Positions 1 to 10,899 of a stretch of 64,000 nucleotides of DNA are shown here, in pieces. The translations under genes and the position numbers were made by a program. Below the pieces are notes generated by a model. It worked only from the letters and a program-made list of their open reading frames with translations, did not search any database and was not told where the DNA came from. The DNA is taken from contig NC_079206.1 in NCBI RefSeq assembly GCF_026745355.1, positions 38,511,279 through 38,575,278 on the forward strand, read 5' to 3'. Every line of letters starts with the position of its first letter. Within the stretch, counting starts at the first letter, position 1. This DNA is from Beta vulgaris subsp. vulgaris. Lineage: Eukaryota; Streptophyta; Magnoliopsida; Caryophyllales; Amaranthaceae.

Positions 1-93
1 GCCTGGAGAGAAGCTATATGCACCACTCATTTCTGTAAAGTAATCAAAGAGGAGTTAGTTTATGTCTTTGATCAAAGGTTGGAAGCTGATTAG
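1..93 (+). CDS. C-terminal end of an unidentified host protein (partial)
   Basis: The reading frame is open from base 1 and ends at TAG 91-93, giving 31 codons. The peptide ends in KEELVYVFDQRLEAD, a compositionally ordinary globular tail unlike the low-complexity translations nearby. The rest of the gene lies outside the window, so neither family nor splicing can be judged. The AT-rich, stop-filled DNA that follows would fit a 3' UTR. I do not recognise the family. Confidence 0.4.
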   Translation, partial: AWREAICTTHFCKVIKEELVYVFDQRLEAD

Positions 94-439
94 TAACCCT
101 AGTCTGGAAAAATTTCTTCCCAGATTGAACAGCGACTAGGGGTTGTGGGATTAACAAATACATACTGGTGCTGATTGTAGAGACGCTGATTCTGTTTTAC
201 CTTTCCATTTCGATAGCAATTGACTGATATCCTACTTCACAACTAGAAAGATGTAAAAGTTAAGGCAGTTTAAGGATTCAATTTAGTCCATTTTGATTAG
301 AAAAAAAAATTGTAGTTTCCCTGGTAATTTGTATACTTATCATTATATTGTTAGCTTTTGTAATGTGCATATGTTAGATAAGTGTTTGGATGGCACTATA
401 TTAACATTGAAAATGGATTAGAGAAAAAGTGGGAGTAAT
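94..439. other. Non-coding 3' flank
   Basis: This AT-rich stretch follows the partial CDS and has no open frame of note. It probably contains the 3' UTR of that gene. No clear poly(A) signal can be assigned. Confidence 0.4.
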
Positions 440-582
440 AGCCATGACGTCAGGTGAGCCGGGTAGAAGTTGCTCCAGCCCATGATCTGGCCGTAGCAGC
501 GAGACTCGGTAACTTAATTAGTTAAGGTTGTTGTCTGTTTGTGCTTGTCGCCAAAAAAAAAAAAAAAAAAAGCCATGACGTC
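440..582 (+). mobile_element. Short poly(A) retroposon with 12-bp target-site duplication
   Basis: The 12-mer AGCCATGACGTC occurs at 440-451 and again at 571-582. Between the copies is a unit of about 100 bp ending in GCTTGTCGCC followed by about 19 A. A direct TSD with a 3' A-tail on the insert is the signature of target-primed reverse transcription. No convincing pol III A and B boxes are visible, so this is more likely a severely 5'-truncated LINE or a processed small RNA than a tRNA-type SINE. The perfect TSD indicates a fairly young insertion. Confidence 0.75.
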
Positions 583-894
583 TGCATATGAAAGCCAAAT
601 TGAATTCCAGCTCTGTTCTACAGGGGGAATTAAATTGGCAGTGGAGAGTGAGAAAAAGGAGTTAGAGATGCTATCAGATTCCCGCTCTTGTCTCCTTTCC
701 TAAAAAGTAATCAGCCCTGTTTTTCTCGTCTAAAAGTATCAGGCATGGTATAATTATTATGGAATCTAAATTAGATAACTACTTTATATCCTTTGTAGAT
801 GTTTTAGAAGTGTGACCCCTGCGCAGGCCAATTTAGACAGGATATATGGGATTTAGCATTAGTGTTGTTGGATGCCTATCCCGGAAATAAAACA
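583..894. other. Non-coding sequence
   Basis: No coding or repeat structure is visible. The sequence is AT-rich with scattered stops in all frames. Confidence 0.4.
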
Positions 895-1011
895 ATAGTC
901 TTAGTCTTTCCTTTTTACTTCTATATTGGATGAATAATCGTAGTCCTTCCCCTTGACTTCTATATGGGATGAATACTCTTAGTCTTTTCCTTTTACCTCT
1001 CTATGAGATGA
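895..1011. repeat. Three tandem copies of a 39-bp unit
   Basis: Diverged 39-bp units start at 895, 934 and 973. Each has the layout ATAnTC-TAGTC, a pyrimidine run, CTTCTATAT and GGATGA. They are about 75-85% alike by eye. This is a small minisatellite without coding potential. Confidence 0.7.
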
Positions 1012-2012
1012 ATAGATTATTGCGTGACGAGGCTCACCATCTTTAGTATCAGGAGGTTGAATGCTAAGCTCCCGAGAAATTTTGTGTCAATTAAAATTTT
1101 TCCGTCTGGCTGTTGAACTCCAATTCTGTATTTTTCATTTAAAGCAGCCCCTTCGTCTCTTCTATTACATGAACTAATGTTGTTTCTTTTTCACTGAAGC
1201 CAGTTTTGTCTGGTTTGTCTATCTAATCACCAGTTCTATCTGGTACAGTTTTGCAGAATGGTTCTGAATGGGGCCAGATATGTACATTGTAATTTGGGAT
1301 GAATCTTTGACGAGGCTGATCTCCATGTTTCAATGATCTATAGCATACTCAATGAAACTCGACTGTGCTATTGTAAGATATTACAAGGTTAGATGCTCGC
1401 TTAGGTCTATGCTATTCTTAACACACAACCAGCTGTCTTGTATAGTTTGTATCCAACTGATTCCTCAAAGTTAATAATGTTCTGCATGTGCACAAATGTG
1501 TGAAGGCTTAGTAGTTCATTTTGTTCTTTCTGGTTTTACTGCTGGGTATGTGTATGCCTAAATTTGCTATGGGGATATTTATATTTTCACTGAACTTTTC
1601 TTATGAGAATGATTGTATTTGCATGCAAAAAGCCCTTTTCCAACATACCCTGATCAAACCCTTTCATGCGAATATACGTTCTTTAAATAGGTCGACTTTT
1701 GGACAATAGTTGGCCAAAGTAGCGCTGCTTATTGGACGAGCCGAGCCAACTACAATTTAGGCTCTGCTCGGCTCGGCTCGGCTTAACCCCATTTTTCATT
1801 AAGTCCGGCTAGGTTCATGAGCTCGACGAACTTGGAACTCTTGTAGTGGTTTTACCCGGCTTAAGCCTTACTTACCTGTACGGCAGTTCATGGTAGTCTT
1901 GTAGTGGTTTTGCTGGGTTGCCAGCCATCGTCACCAATCACTAGTTGCTGGTCGCCATTTACTCTCTCTCCCTCTATAAATATACATATGTATATGTGTA
2001 CATATGTATATA
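1012..2012. other. Non-coding stretch with CGGCT pentanucleotides and an AT microsatellite
   Basis: There is no gene. 1765-1785 has several GGCTC/CGGCT pentamers. Two copies of CTTGTAGTGGTTTT lie at about 1838 and 1898. The right end, from about 1980, is a TATGTACATA-type microsatellite that continues on the far side of the SINE. Confidence 0.4.
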
Positions 2013-2150
2013 TTTTTTTTTAAGGTAAGATGAAGTCCCTTGCAAGGAAGGGGGGAAATTGGGGATCTCTCCTTACAAGGGGTGAGATTTGACCCCTTGA
2101 CTTCTGGGATCGGATGTGATGCCAATACCACTAGGCTATCATCTGCTGCT
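2013..2150 (-). mobile_element. tRNA-derived SINE
   Basis: Read on the minus strand, the element has an A-box-like TAGCCTAGTGG (2138-2128) and a B-box-like GGGTCAAATCTC (2095-2084). They are about 33 bp apart, normal for a pol III promoter in a SINE head. A body of about 65 bp follows and the 3' end is an A run (T 2013-2021 on +). Both flanks are the same TATGTACATATG microsatellite, so the exact TSD is blurred. It is not a tRNA gene because no cloverleaf or acceptor stem can be formed. Confidence 0.7.
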
Positions 2151-2348
2151 CATGTATATGTATGTATATGTACATATGTATATGTTGCTAAGTAGGGTTA
2201 ACTATTCTAAGACTTCTTTTATTTTTGTGGCAAAGGTTTTTGACTTTGAAGTTGTTTTTTTACTCATTATGCCGTTCTTACTTTTGAAATATACTTTTGA
2301 AATAAAGCGCGAGGCGACTAAATATCATTCATAGAATAACAAAAGATA

Positions 2349-3439
2349 GGCTATGTTCAGTTCACCTTATTTTTGCTTATTTCAGATCTAATCAGATCAG
2401 ATCAGATCAGTTCATGCTTATATTTAAAAACTCATTATTTTTATTAAATATTTTTCACTACATATTAGTAAAAATTATAATAATTGAATATTAATAAAGT
2501 ACTCATTAAGACGAATCAAACAAGACTTCACATGACTATATTTTTTCTTATATATTGAGAAAAATCTAAAAAATTCTCTTTAATTGTGAATAGTGTCAAG
2601 ATTCTAAGTGAGAAAGAAAAAAAAAATACAAAGGGAGTATTGTTATTTACTAGTACATTAGTTCAAAATGATTATTATTGTTGTTGTTGTACTTATGAAT
2701 TATTAATATTGGTAATTAATATTAATCTTATTGTTATCATTATAACTGTCATTGTTATCATTATTTTAAGTTAATTTGTTGTTATTAAATAATAAAAAAT
2801 TAAAAGTCACATGTTAAGAACATGAGATTGACGCAAAAATAAGAAATATATAAAATATGATAGCTCAAATTTCATGACAACGAAACTATTAAGTCCGGAT
2901 TACATTTCAAAATAAGCTAAGTGCGAGGTACTTATGTATACCTCTTCCCACCGAATTTCAAGTCTATCTAGCTTTATGAAGTTGCACGCTATTCATTTCT
3001 TTCTTGCGCAAGTCATAATTGTTTGTATATCTTATTTTATATGAAAAAAAAGAGTTGAGTCTACCGACTTCTCAAGTGTGAAACACTTTTTTTAAGGAAA
3101 AGTGTGAAACATTGTATAAGTGCTCTCATAAATTAATGACTTGGGTTATATGATTATTTTTAGTAATAATAATAATTATAATGATTATAATTTTTATTAT
3201 TTTTATTCATAAAAGTTGTGTAAAAGTTGTAATAGAAATAAAATAATAATAATAATAATAGTAATACTATAAATAAGATCTTATAATGTATTGCATGATA
3301 CTGAATTACAAAGTAATAATATAATAGTAATAATATATTTTATAAAAGATAAGATCTTGTAAATAAGTTCATATCAGATCAGATCAGATCAGAAAAAATA
3401 AGTTCAGATCAGAAAATTTCAGGTGAACTAAACATAGCC
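2349..3439. mobile_element. Non-autonomous TIR transposon with GATCA tandem repeats
   Basis: The ends are inverted repeats: GGCTATGTTCAGTTCACCT at 2349 against GGCTATGTTTAGTTCACCT read inward from 3439. Just inside each end are runs of the CAGAT/GATCA pentamer (about 2390-2412 and 3368-3390). The flanks are ATA and TTA, possibly a decayed 3-bp TWA target duplication of the PIF/Harbinger (Tourist) type. The 1.05-kb interior is very AT-rich with TAA microsatellites and no transposase. The pentamer design resembles the MITE pair at 59822-61558. Confidence 0.65.
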
Positions 3440-3539
3440 TTAACAAAGAGTTAATACAAAAAATAAAAATTAGACTAAACTTTTCGACTTATAACTCAAG
3501 CATGCAATGAGCTAGGTTAAAGCGAGCTTATTCCCATTT

Positions 3540-4345
3540 CTACGAACATAACTCCAAGACACTATCTATTATACGACTAGCATGAATAATCTCATCAACA
3601 ATAAGATGGAAGCTACTCTCACCTCGCTATTGTGAAAATTTGTGTTAAACAGGTGAATGCAATCACTTTCCACAACGACATTTTGAAACTTGAACTCCAT
3701 AACCACTTGAATACCAAAAAAACATAGCCTTTGCCTTAGCAATTAACGGCTCCTACAAGTCCTCCACCTTCCACGCTGCATCCAACAACGCTTTATTATC
3801 CATCCTTGTATCTACTGCTCCAGCCGACATACCCAAACCTTCCACATGCCCCTATCCAAATTGAGCTTAACATAGCCCTCTCGAGGTGGTGTCCAATGCT
3901 GCTGAGTAGCTGTCACCGAACAAGCCCCATAGTTATCTTCCACACAAAGTTCCCCCTAGGGTTTATGCACGAATTATTCAATGGGGATCACAAACCTCCT
4001 AGCTCATTGAACAACCACCTAGTTCTTGCATTCCAAATAGCCTAATAGATGTTCATCAAAAGTCCATGCTCCATACAAGGGGGTTGCTCCATACAAGCCG
4101 CTGCTAAGACTGCAAAGCTGTAGTATACCCTTGCCATTTTCTCACTTGCCTCTCTTGAATCCCATATAAGCCTCGCAATAACATAGTCCCATAAGCAATG
4201 GAGCTTTGTTTCATCATCCACCTCACAAAAGTTTACACAATGGATCCATACTTGGCATATGCTTACTCAACCCCCTCTTTAATTTGTCAACAAAACCCCC
4301 ACAACAAGCCACCCAAAAGAAAAGCTTAAAATGAGAAAGAGTATT
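3540..4345 (-). pseudogene. Decayed LINE-type RNase H domain
   Basis: On the minus strand, short blocks in changing frames read WTPPREGYVKLNLD (near 3890), then a G-S-A-G-A-like block, and further left blocks resembling MFFGIQVVMEF and VVVESDCIHLFN (near 3700). These are hallmarks of the plant LINE or 'putative ribonuclease H protein' C-terminal domain. Upstream blocks (CVNFCEVDDETKLHCLWDY, near 4220) resemble the zinc-binding reverse-transcriptase region. Many stops and frameshifts break it. No A-tail or TSD could be fixed. Confidence 0.6.
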
Positions 4346-4486
4346 AGCTTGCCATATATTACTCCATAATTAAAGCATATTGATGAGAAAGCAACGCTGT
4401 AGAGGCAGATCTTTTAAGGGGCAGGACTGGTCTTGGCCCCTGAAAGATTTTGAAAAAAAAAAGCAGCTTGCGGTTTAAAATTAAAA

Positions 4487-4720
4487 AGTCTATAAAACCA
4501 ACTGGTTTTATTGAGTTTTCCTTTTTGGTCATTGACTTTTCTATAAAGTCTATAAAACCAATTGGTTTTATTGAAAATATTGCAAGCAAACCACTACTTG
4601 GAGTAACCGCTACTTGAAATAGCGGTTTATATCACTCAGCGCCAAGGTTTTACTTAAGTAAAAAAAAAAAATTCAGTAAACCGCTACTTCAAGTAGCGGT
4701 TTTACTTAAGTAGAAAAACA
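4487..4720. repeat. Cluster of palindromes and a direct repeat
   Basis: AAGTCTATAAAACCAA plus a TGGTTTTATTG tail occurs twice, at about 4486 and 4546. Then come two palindromes: CCGCTACTTGAAATAGCGG near 4608 and CCGCTACTTCAAGTAGCGG at 4681-4699. Each lies near a TTTTACTTAAGTA palindrome (about 4648 and 4700). The arrangement resembles the subterminal repeats of a CACTA-like DNA transposon, but no matching termini were found. Confidence 0.5.
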
Positions 4721-5557
4721 AATAATCTCGCGTGCCGTCCTACGTTGACGGTACGCAGGGAATTTTTTCTTTTTTTGGGCATATTTCTGGAATTAAAACC
4801 CACTTTTGCATTATTCAAGGAAAAAATTCATACTTTTTGGAGTTAGGAATTTCATGTGGGCAAAAGAGGAAAAGGAAGGTGAGTTTAGGAGGAAAAATCC
4901 TTGGGCCTTGGTTATCACACGCGGAACACAACAGCAACAACAAAAGGCAGCAGCGTTGAGGAGGAGAAGATGAGATACATGGAAGACGGCACAAGATGGG
5001 AAGATGTAGGCCTACGTCTGCTTAGGAAGTTCGTTTATTATCTTTACAAAAAAAATTATTAATCAATGAACCTTGCACATATAAAACTTATAAACCTTGT
5101 TAATTATTACTTCAATTTGTCATCATCAAAACCCATAGTGACAACAATGAATTTTATCTACTTTTATTTATTTCTTTTTTCTTTGTTTTCATGTCTAATT
5201 TAGAGTAGTTTAAACTAGCAAGAACATGTAATTGAATCTTGTTATGGATTATGAGATTATGATTTCTGTTTGTTTGATTGAGTAGTTTGATTGGGTATTC
5301 TAGCGAAATTCGTTATCTGAGTTTATAATTTATGAATTAATGTTAATTTTAGAATGATCAGTTTTATTCATGATTACTTGGATTAACAATAATATAATTA
5401 GGTTGAAGCTTTGTTTTCAGATATTATTGCTAGAACTTTGTGTGATGTTAATTTTAATTTAGTTGCATTTTTCTGACTTGATTAAACTTAACTTATTAGT
5501 TTTCTTAAAGCGGTCAAGTTTGTTAATTCAATACATGCTTTTATTGTTAAATTGATA
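4721..5557. other. Non-coding AT-rich stretch
   Basis: The left part (4730-5030) is richer in G+C and purines, the rest is AT-rich with poly-T. No conserved protein or terminal repeat is recognised. Confidence 0.4.
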
Positions 5558-5559
5558 TA

Positions 5560-6668
5560 CTTCCTCCGTTTCAAAATAGATGGGAAATTGTGATTAAAAC
5601 GGACTCCTAGGCAAAATTTCATAAGTATGTTTAGGTAGTATAATTAATTCTAGTGGTCCCATGTGAAAAGGAGGGAGAAACCTCTCCCCCAAACCTGCCC
5701 ACCGGAAACCACCCTCCCTACCTGCTCCAACATCACTTTCTGCCCACCGGAAAACCACCGAAAAACTGCCCACCGGAAAACCACCGAAAAACTTAAAAAC
5801 AACCACCACCCGAAAAACTCAAAAACAACCACCACCACTCAAAAACAACCACCACCACCCGAAAAACTCAAAAACAACCTCCTCCAACATCACTTTCTCT
5901 CTCCTCTTTTCCTCTTCTTCTTCTAACAACAACAACAACAACAACAATGGCGAAAAACAATACCCTTTCTCATCTTACTTTACCGAAAACAAATCCGAGT
6001 TAAAACAACAACAATCGCCGAATTTCAACAACGTTTTCACTCCACAAGGTTCTTCTACTCCCTCGAAACTCGGTTTACCTTCATTCTTCATATTTGCAAA
6101 TAACGTAAACAAGATCTCCAAAACAAGATCTAATACATGAGGAAGAAGATGGGGTTGAGCTGTATAAAAAAAGAGATTGTAATTCGCGCGAAACGAACAG
6201 GCAGACATGGAGATCTGAGGGTGAAGAATGAAGGTAAACCAAGAATGAAGGTAAACCAGATCTACTCCCAAGAAATTCGAGGTGGTAGTGGTGGCGTTGG
6301 GTCGCATCTGGTGTCGAGCTGGTGGTAGTGTCGGGTTAGTAGTGACGGTGGTGGTCTCAGAGAGGAGAGAGAAGGGTGGTGGCTAAGAGAGAGGGGTGGG
6401 TTGAGTTGAGGAGAGAGAGAGATGGGTGGTGGCTATGAGAAAGGGTGGGTTGAGTTGAGGAGAGAGAGATGGGTGGGAATCATTAGTTTTAGGTTAGGAT
6501 TAATCAGATTATTAGATGTAGATTAAAGAACATAACACAAGTTAGTAAGGGTAAAATGGTAAAATTAGAAGGCAAAAGTTACTAAATAAGGAAAAAAATA
6601 ACAATGTCCCATCTATTTTGAAACACCCCAAAATAGACAATGTCCCATCTATTTTGAAACGGAGGAAG
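5560..6668. mobile_element. Large Stowaway-type non-autonomous element
   Basis: The termini are CTTCCTCCGTTTCAAAATAG (5560) and its inverse ending at 6668. The flanks are TA at 5558-5559 and 6669-6670, the TSD of the Tc1/mariner (Stowaway) class. At 1109 bp it is long for a Stowaway MITE. The right terminus is duplicated (AATGTCCCATCTATTTTGAA at about 6603 and 6639). The interior is unlike a MITE: a CCACCGGAAAACC-rich tract, a pyrimidine-rich leader with ACA repeats, then ATG at 5947 opening MAKNNTLSHLTLPKTNPS before a stop. Diverged GGGTTGAGTTGAGGAGAGAG tandem repeats follow at about 6395-6470. The interior may be a captured host 5' UTR and first-exon fragment. Confidence 0.75.
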
Positions 6669-6670
6669 TA

Positions 6671-6949
6671 TTTGATTATAATTGAACCGGCGTGCGTTTG
6701 CGGGGTTTAGTTAGTATGAATGATAAAGCAACTAATTTTCTTGCTTTCAAGGGATTATTTATCAACTAATCTATCTATCGATTAATTTAATGATTCAATG
6801 ATTATACCCTATCTCGAGAGGAAAGTTACATGTCTCATATTAGGTTCTTAGTTATATTTTAAAACCGAATTTATTTCCAACAATTTATATATTCATTATT
6901 TTAGTTTAACAATTTTAGTATAGAATTGATATTCAAACCCCCTTCATAT
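6671..6949. other. Non-coding spacer
   Basis: AT-rich sequence between two Stowaway elements with no feature seen. Confidence 0.4.
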
Positions 6950-6951
6950 TA

Positions 6952-7299
6952 CTCCATCCGTTCCAGAATACTCTTTACATTTTCATTTTTTATCTGTCCC
7001 ATAACACTCTTTACACTTATATTTTAGGATATGACGAAATATTATTTTAATCATTCCACTTTTAACTATTGGTCCACCCTCTTTCTCCTCCAAATAAAAT
7101 AATACCGGTCTTATTACCTACCAACTCTAACCATGACTCACATTCTCTCTCCTTAAAATAAAATAATACTACATTTACTAACTACTAACCCCTATCTCAT
7201 TTACTTTTCAGTAAAAATAATAATTGATAACCAAACAACAACTTATCATCTAAAACTACATGCCTTGATAAATGTTAAGAGTATTATAGTACGGGGGAG
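6952..7299. mobile_element. Stowaway MITE
   Basis: The left end CTCCATCCGTTCCAGAATA and the right end read inward CTCCCCCGTACTATAATA form imperfect TIRs. TA dinucleotides flank the element at 6950-6951 and 7300-7301. The length of 348 bp and AT-rich, non-coding interior are typical. Confidence 0.85.
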
Positions 7300-7301
7300 T
7301 A

Positions 7302-7435
7302 TATAATAATAGTTATTTATATAAGTAAATAATTAGTTTAAGATAATAATGCAGTTTCGGTAGGTTCGACCCTTACTTTTATTATCTATCTGTTAGAGTT
7401 AGTGAGTGGTTTACAAATTTAATTTTGTTGTGGAA
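7302..7435. other. Spacer before the Tat-like element
   Basis: Short AT-rich sequence. No LTR or PBS for the downstream retrotransposon is visible here, so that element is 5'-truncated. Confidence 0.35.
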
Positions 7436-7439
7436 GCGA

Positions 7440-8300
7440 CACACCTCAGTACCACTTGAGGTCCTTCAAGGCCACTATGATCATTAACTCTGTGAACTCT
7501 GAAATTTATCCAACGGTATTCCCAATGTCGTTAAACCCTATATGCCAAAACTTATTCTATTCCATGGACACCAAATATGTTGACACGTGTGATGATATTA
7601 TTAGAGAGTTCATGAAATAATATTAACACAATACTGTAATCCAAACAGGATAACAATGAAGTCTTTACCATGTACGTTAATAGGTGGAGGGAAAAGTCTA
7701 CTCACACGATTTCTGGACCTGCTGAAAAGGACCTCGTCCGCATCTTCGCAACAACTTGTTGCCTAAGTACAAAAGTCATCTGTAGTATTTAAGCATCGAG
7801 AATGTTACTAAGCTATAGGATATATGTGTGCAAGTTGAAGACGACGTGTTAAAAAATGCCGAAAATGACAACAATCGTCATAAAGGATAACAACAAGAAG
7901 GAAGATTATGAATCCCCTTCTAAAGGTGGAGAGGTCAACCTTCTTAAGGCACTGAGCAGATCCTTCCATAGGAATTCAAGCAGGATATTCACTCTAATAA
8001 GCATGTCATATGTCACTGCTTTTGATCGCCTTAACTCAAAAAGCGCACTGTTCCCCATTGGACCAACTCTCTATCCGGAAGAAGATATAAGAGGTCCTCG
8101 TTCGGACAATAATTCTTACTGCAAGTAACATAGAGGGAATGGTCACAAGACGGATGATTGTTACAAAATGAAACACGCCATTCACGCTATGCTTGATGAA
8201 GGTAGACTTCCTATTACTCCTGGAGGGAAGAAGTCTAACAATCAAGATCCTAAAATTAATCAGGTCACTGAAGACTATTTAGACAGAAGGCATTAGGACT
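7440..8300 (+). pseudogene. Tat-like gag (frameshifted)
   Basis: Blocks in alternating frames read like gag of Tat elements: a segment ending in FKATMIINSVNSEIYP (about 7460-7520), then EKDLVRIFATTC (about 7720), then a zinc-knuckle-like HRGNGHKTDDCYKMKHAIHA at about 8128-8190, where the spacing resembles Cys-X2-His...Gly-His-X3-Asp-Cys. The longest uninterrupted part is 7856-8128. Stops and small indels break the rest. Confidence 0.65.
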
Positions 8301-8349
8301 TCTATTCGGTCAAGAACGAGTCGAATGCTCAAATAATATTGCTCACATC

Positions 8350-9832
8350 TTGGCCGCGATACAAAACGAGGCCTTCCACTATGCTATGTTAATCACTCCT
8401 GCAAGAGGCACCATAAAAGGATGGAGGAAGACTATCAAGCTGGCCGCGCCAGACGAAAATACGATGATATTCACCACCGAGGAAGGGTCGATGTTCGAAG
8501 AGTCTGAGTCATCTGAGTCAGAGTCAGAGTCAGAGTCATCTGAGTTAGAGTTTGAGTCATCTGAGTCAGAGTCTGAGTCATCTGAGTCTGAGTTTGAGTG
8601 GGAGTCTGTTGAGTTTAGTGTCCCATTTAGGAATATGTCTAAGTCTATTGATCCTAGTGTTCAAGTAGAGTCTTTCATTTCTACCGAGTCATTGTTCAAT
8701 TCTATGATTTCTTATTTCAATAATATGAACTCATTTGCTTATGACTTATGCATTATCTTTACTTCCTCTCTTCCTTCTCCTTCCGATTGCAACAATAAAT
8801 CTGAAAAAGAAGTAATTAAAGAAGTGGAAGAACATGAAAATAAGACTCCAATCATCGAAGAAACAGAAAAACTTTATCTCTCAGATGATACTAAACCAAA
8901 TGAGGTAAGAATTAGATTAACTTTAAGCGAATGCGAGCGCTCAATTAATCAAAACGTTAGTTAATATATTGACGTATTCACATGGTCCTACCAGGACATG
9001 CCAGACATTGATCGTAGCGCCCCACATACAATTCTCCTGATCAAAGGGATGAAACCTGTCAAACAAAAGTTGCGCATAATGAAGCCAGATGTGGCTCTAA
9101 AAATTAAAGGGGAAATCATTAAACAACTTAATGCATGTTTTCTAAAAGTAGCTAATTATTCTGACTGGATTGGTAACGTTGTGCATGTGCCTCAAAAGTA
9201 TGGGAGAGTTAGGATGTGTGTTGATTATAGAGACCTGAACAAAGCAATTCCTAAAGACAACTTCTCCCTACCTCACATAGATGTCCTAGTAGACAACACT
9301 GCCAGTCATGCCCTTCTCTCCTTTATAGATGGGTATGCATGGTATAATTAAGTAAAAATGGCCGAGGAAGATATGAAAAAGACTACCTTCATCACACCAT
9401 GGGAGACCTTTTGCTATACTGTTATGCCATTCGAGTTAAAAAGCACTGGGGCCACCTACCAAAGAACTACAACTACCCTTCTCCATAACATGATACATAA
9501 AGAGGTAGAATTCTATGTAGACGACATGATAGTTAAGTCCAAAGGTAGAGAGGGACACCATATCTCTCTTGAGAAGTTCTTCATGAGACTTCGCAAATAT
9601 GAGACTTAATCCACAAAAATGCGTCTTTGGGGGCACTTTCGAGATACTACTAGGTTATGTCATCAATCCTAGAGGGATCGAAATTGACTCCACTAAAATT
9701 ACGGCCATCATGACGATGCCTCCACCTAAGAATGAAAAGCAGATAAGGGGGTTCTTAGGTAAAATCTGGTACATCAGTAGGTTCACCTCTAGACTGACCG
9801 TGGTATGTGAGCCCATCTTTAAAAAGTTTTAA
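8350..9832 (+). pseudogene. Tat-like pol: linker and reverse transcriptase
   Basis: One frame runs from 8350 to 9609 with only two internal stops: TAA at 8962-8964 just before YIDVFTWSYQDMPDID, and TAA at 9349-9351 within the WYN-VKMAEEDM block. Both look like point changes. A frameshift near 9599 moves the rest (MRLNPQKCVFG to EPIFKKF) to another frame. RT landmarks are KPVKQKLRIMKPD (about 9052), RMCVDYRDLNKA (about 9211), TTFITPWETFCY, and the catalytic FYVDDMIVKSK (about 9511), where the DD pair is intact. The linker before RT has an unusual Ser-Glu repeat (residues about 50-85 of the 8350 frame) encoded by GAGTCATCTGAGTCA units. Confidence 0.8.
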
Positions 9833-10250
9833 AAAAGTGTCGTTGTCGAGTCGAATGAGGATTTCCAAAAAAAGCCTTTGACAAAATCAAAGAGTATTTA
9901 TCCAACCCACCTACCTTAGCACCTGCTTTGCTAGCCATATCCTTAAAGCTTTATTTGACTGTGACTAAGACTGCAATTGGGGCAGTGTTACCACAATAGA
10001 TTGAGGGGAAAGAGTTTGCCATTTACTACCTTAGTAAAAAAAAAAAATCTTAGACTATGAATCACGCTACATCCCTTTAGAAAAGCTTTGTCTCGCACTA
10101 GTTGGGGAGACTAAGAAGCTTAGGCATTATATGCTTACTCACACAATTCATATAGTGTCATGACTAGATCCTCTTAATTCTTATTTGAAGAGCCAACCCT
10201 TAATGGTAGACTCTCCTGCTGGGTAGTAATGTTTCCCGAATTTGACTTAA
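9833..10250 (+). pseudogene. Tat-like first RNase H region, heavily decayed
   Basis: Fragments such as FDKIKEYLSNPPTLAPA (about 9887-9940) and a block resembling EFAIYYLSKK (about 10010) match the RT-linked RNase H of Ty3/gypsy pol. A poly(A) run at 10037-10046 and several stops break the frame. Confidence 0.6.
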
Positions 10251-10800
10251 AATCCATCCTCCACAAATCCATCCCCCACAAATCCATTAAAGGCAATTGT
10301 CTCAAACTTCTTGCCAGATTTTCCTATAGATGAATCTCGCGAAGAGTATGAATTTCCAAATGAAGACCTTCTCATGACAGAAGATGAAAGTTGCAAACTA
10401 TACTTCGATGGTGCTTCCAACCAAAAGGGATGTAGTGTAGGGGTACGTACTCTTGGTATCACTTGAAGGTAAACACCCTCCTCTCTTTGTTAAACTCGAC
10501 TTTAATGTTACTAAAAATACAGCTGAGTACGAAGCATGCATCATAGGGCTCCAGGCCGTAGTATCCCTCGACATTAAGAAATTAAGAGTATATGGTGATT
10601 CATCTTTGATCGTCAAATAAATATCGAAATGGTGGAAAGTCGGAAACAAAAGTGTTTTGCAATACCAAGCCCATGTGGAAGCCATAGCTGAGCAAATACC
10701 TTAAATACAATACACATATCTTCTCGAGAAGAAAACCAACTTGTCGACGCTTTTTCCCGCTTAGCCTCTATGATTAGGATTCCTTGAACCATACGCGAGA
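10251..10800 (+). pseudogene. Tat-like archaeal-type RNase H
   Basis: YFDGASNQKGCSVGV begins near 10401, followed across frameshifts by FVKLDFNVTKNTAEYEACII (about 10487-10550), VYGDSSLIVK (about 10590) and ENQLVDAFSRLASMIRIP (about 10735-10785). These hold the catalytic D-E-D pattern of the second, archaeal-like RNase H that marks the Tat clade. At least one nonsense codon (after DSSLIVK) and several indels are present. Confidence 0.75.
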
Positions 10801-10899
10801 AGGCAAGAGCCTGCTTATTTTCACACCCTAGACACCGAACCCGATCCTGTTTCTTGTGAACCCTAGTTTACTGACATCCTCAACTACCTAACTAAAAAA

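Noticed and set aside
2084..2138. Possible tRNA gene on the minus strand
   Set aside because: A and B boxes are present but no cloverleaf or acceptor stem; followed by a body and A-tail, so it is a SINE.
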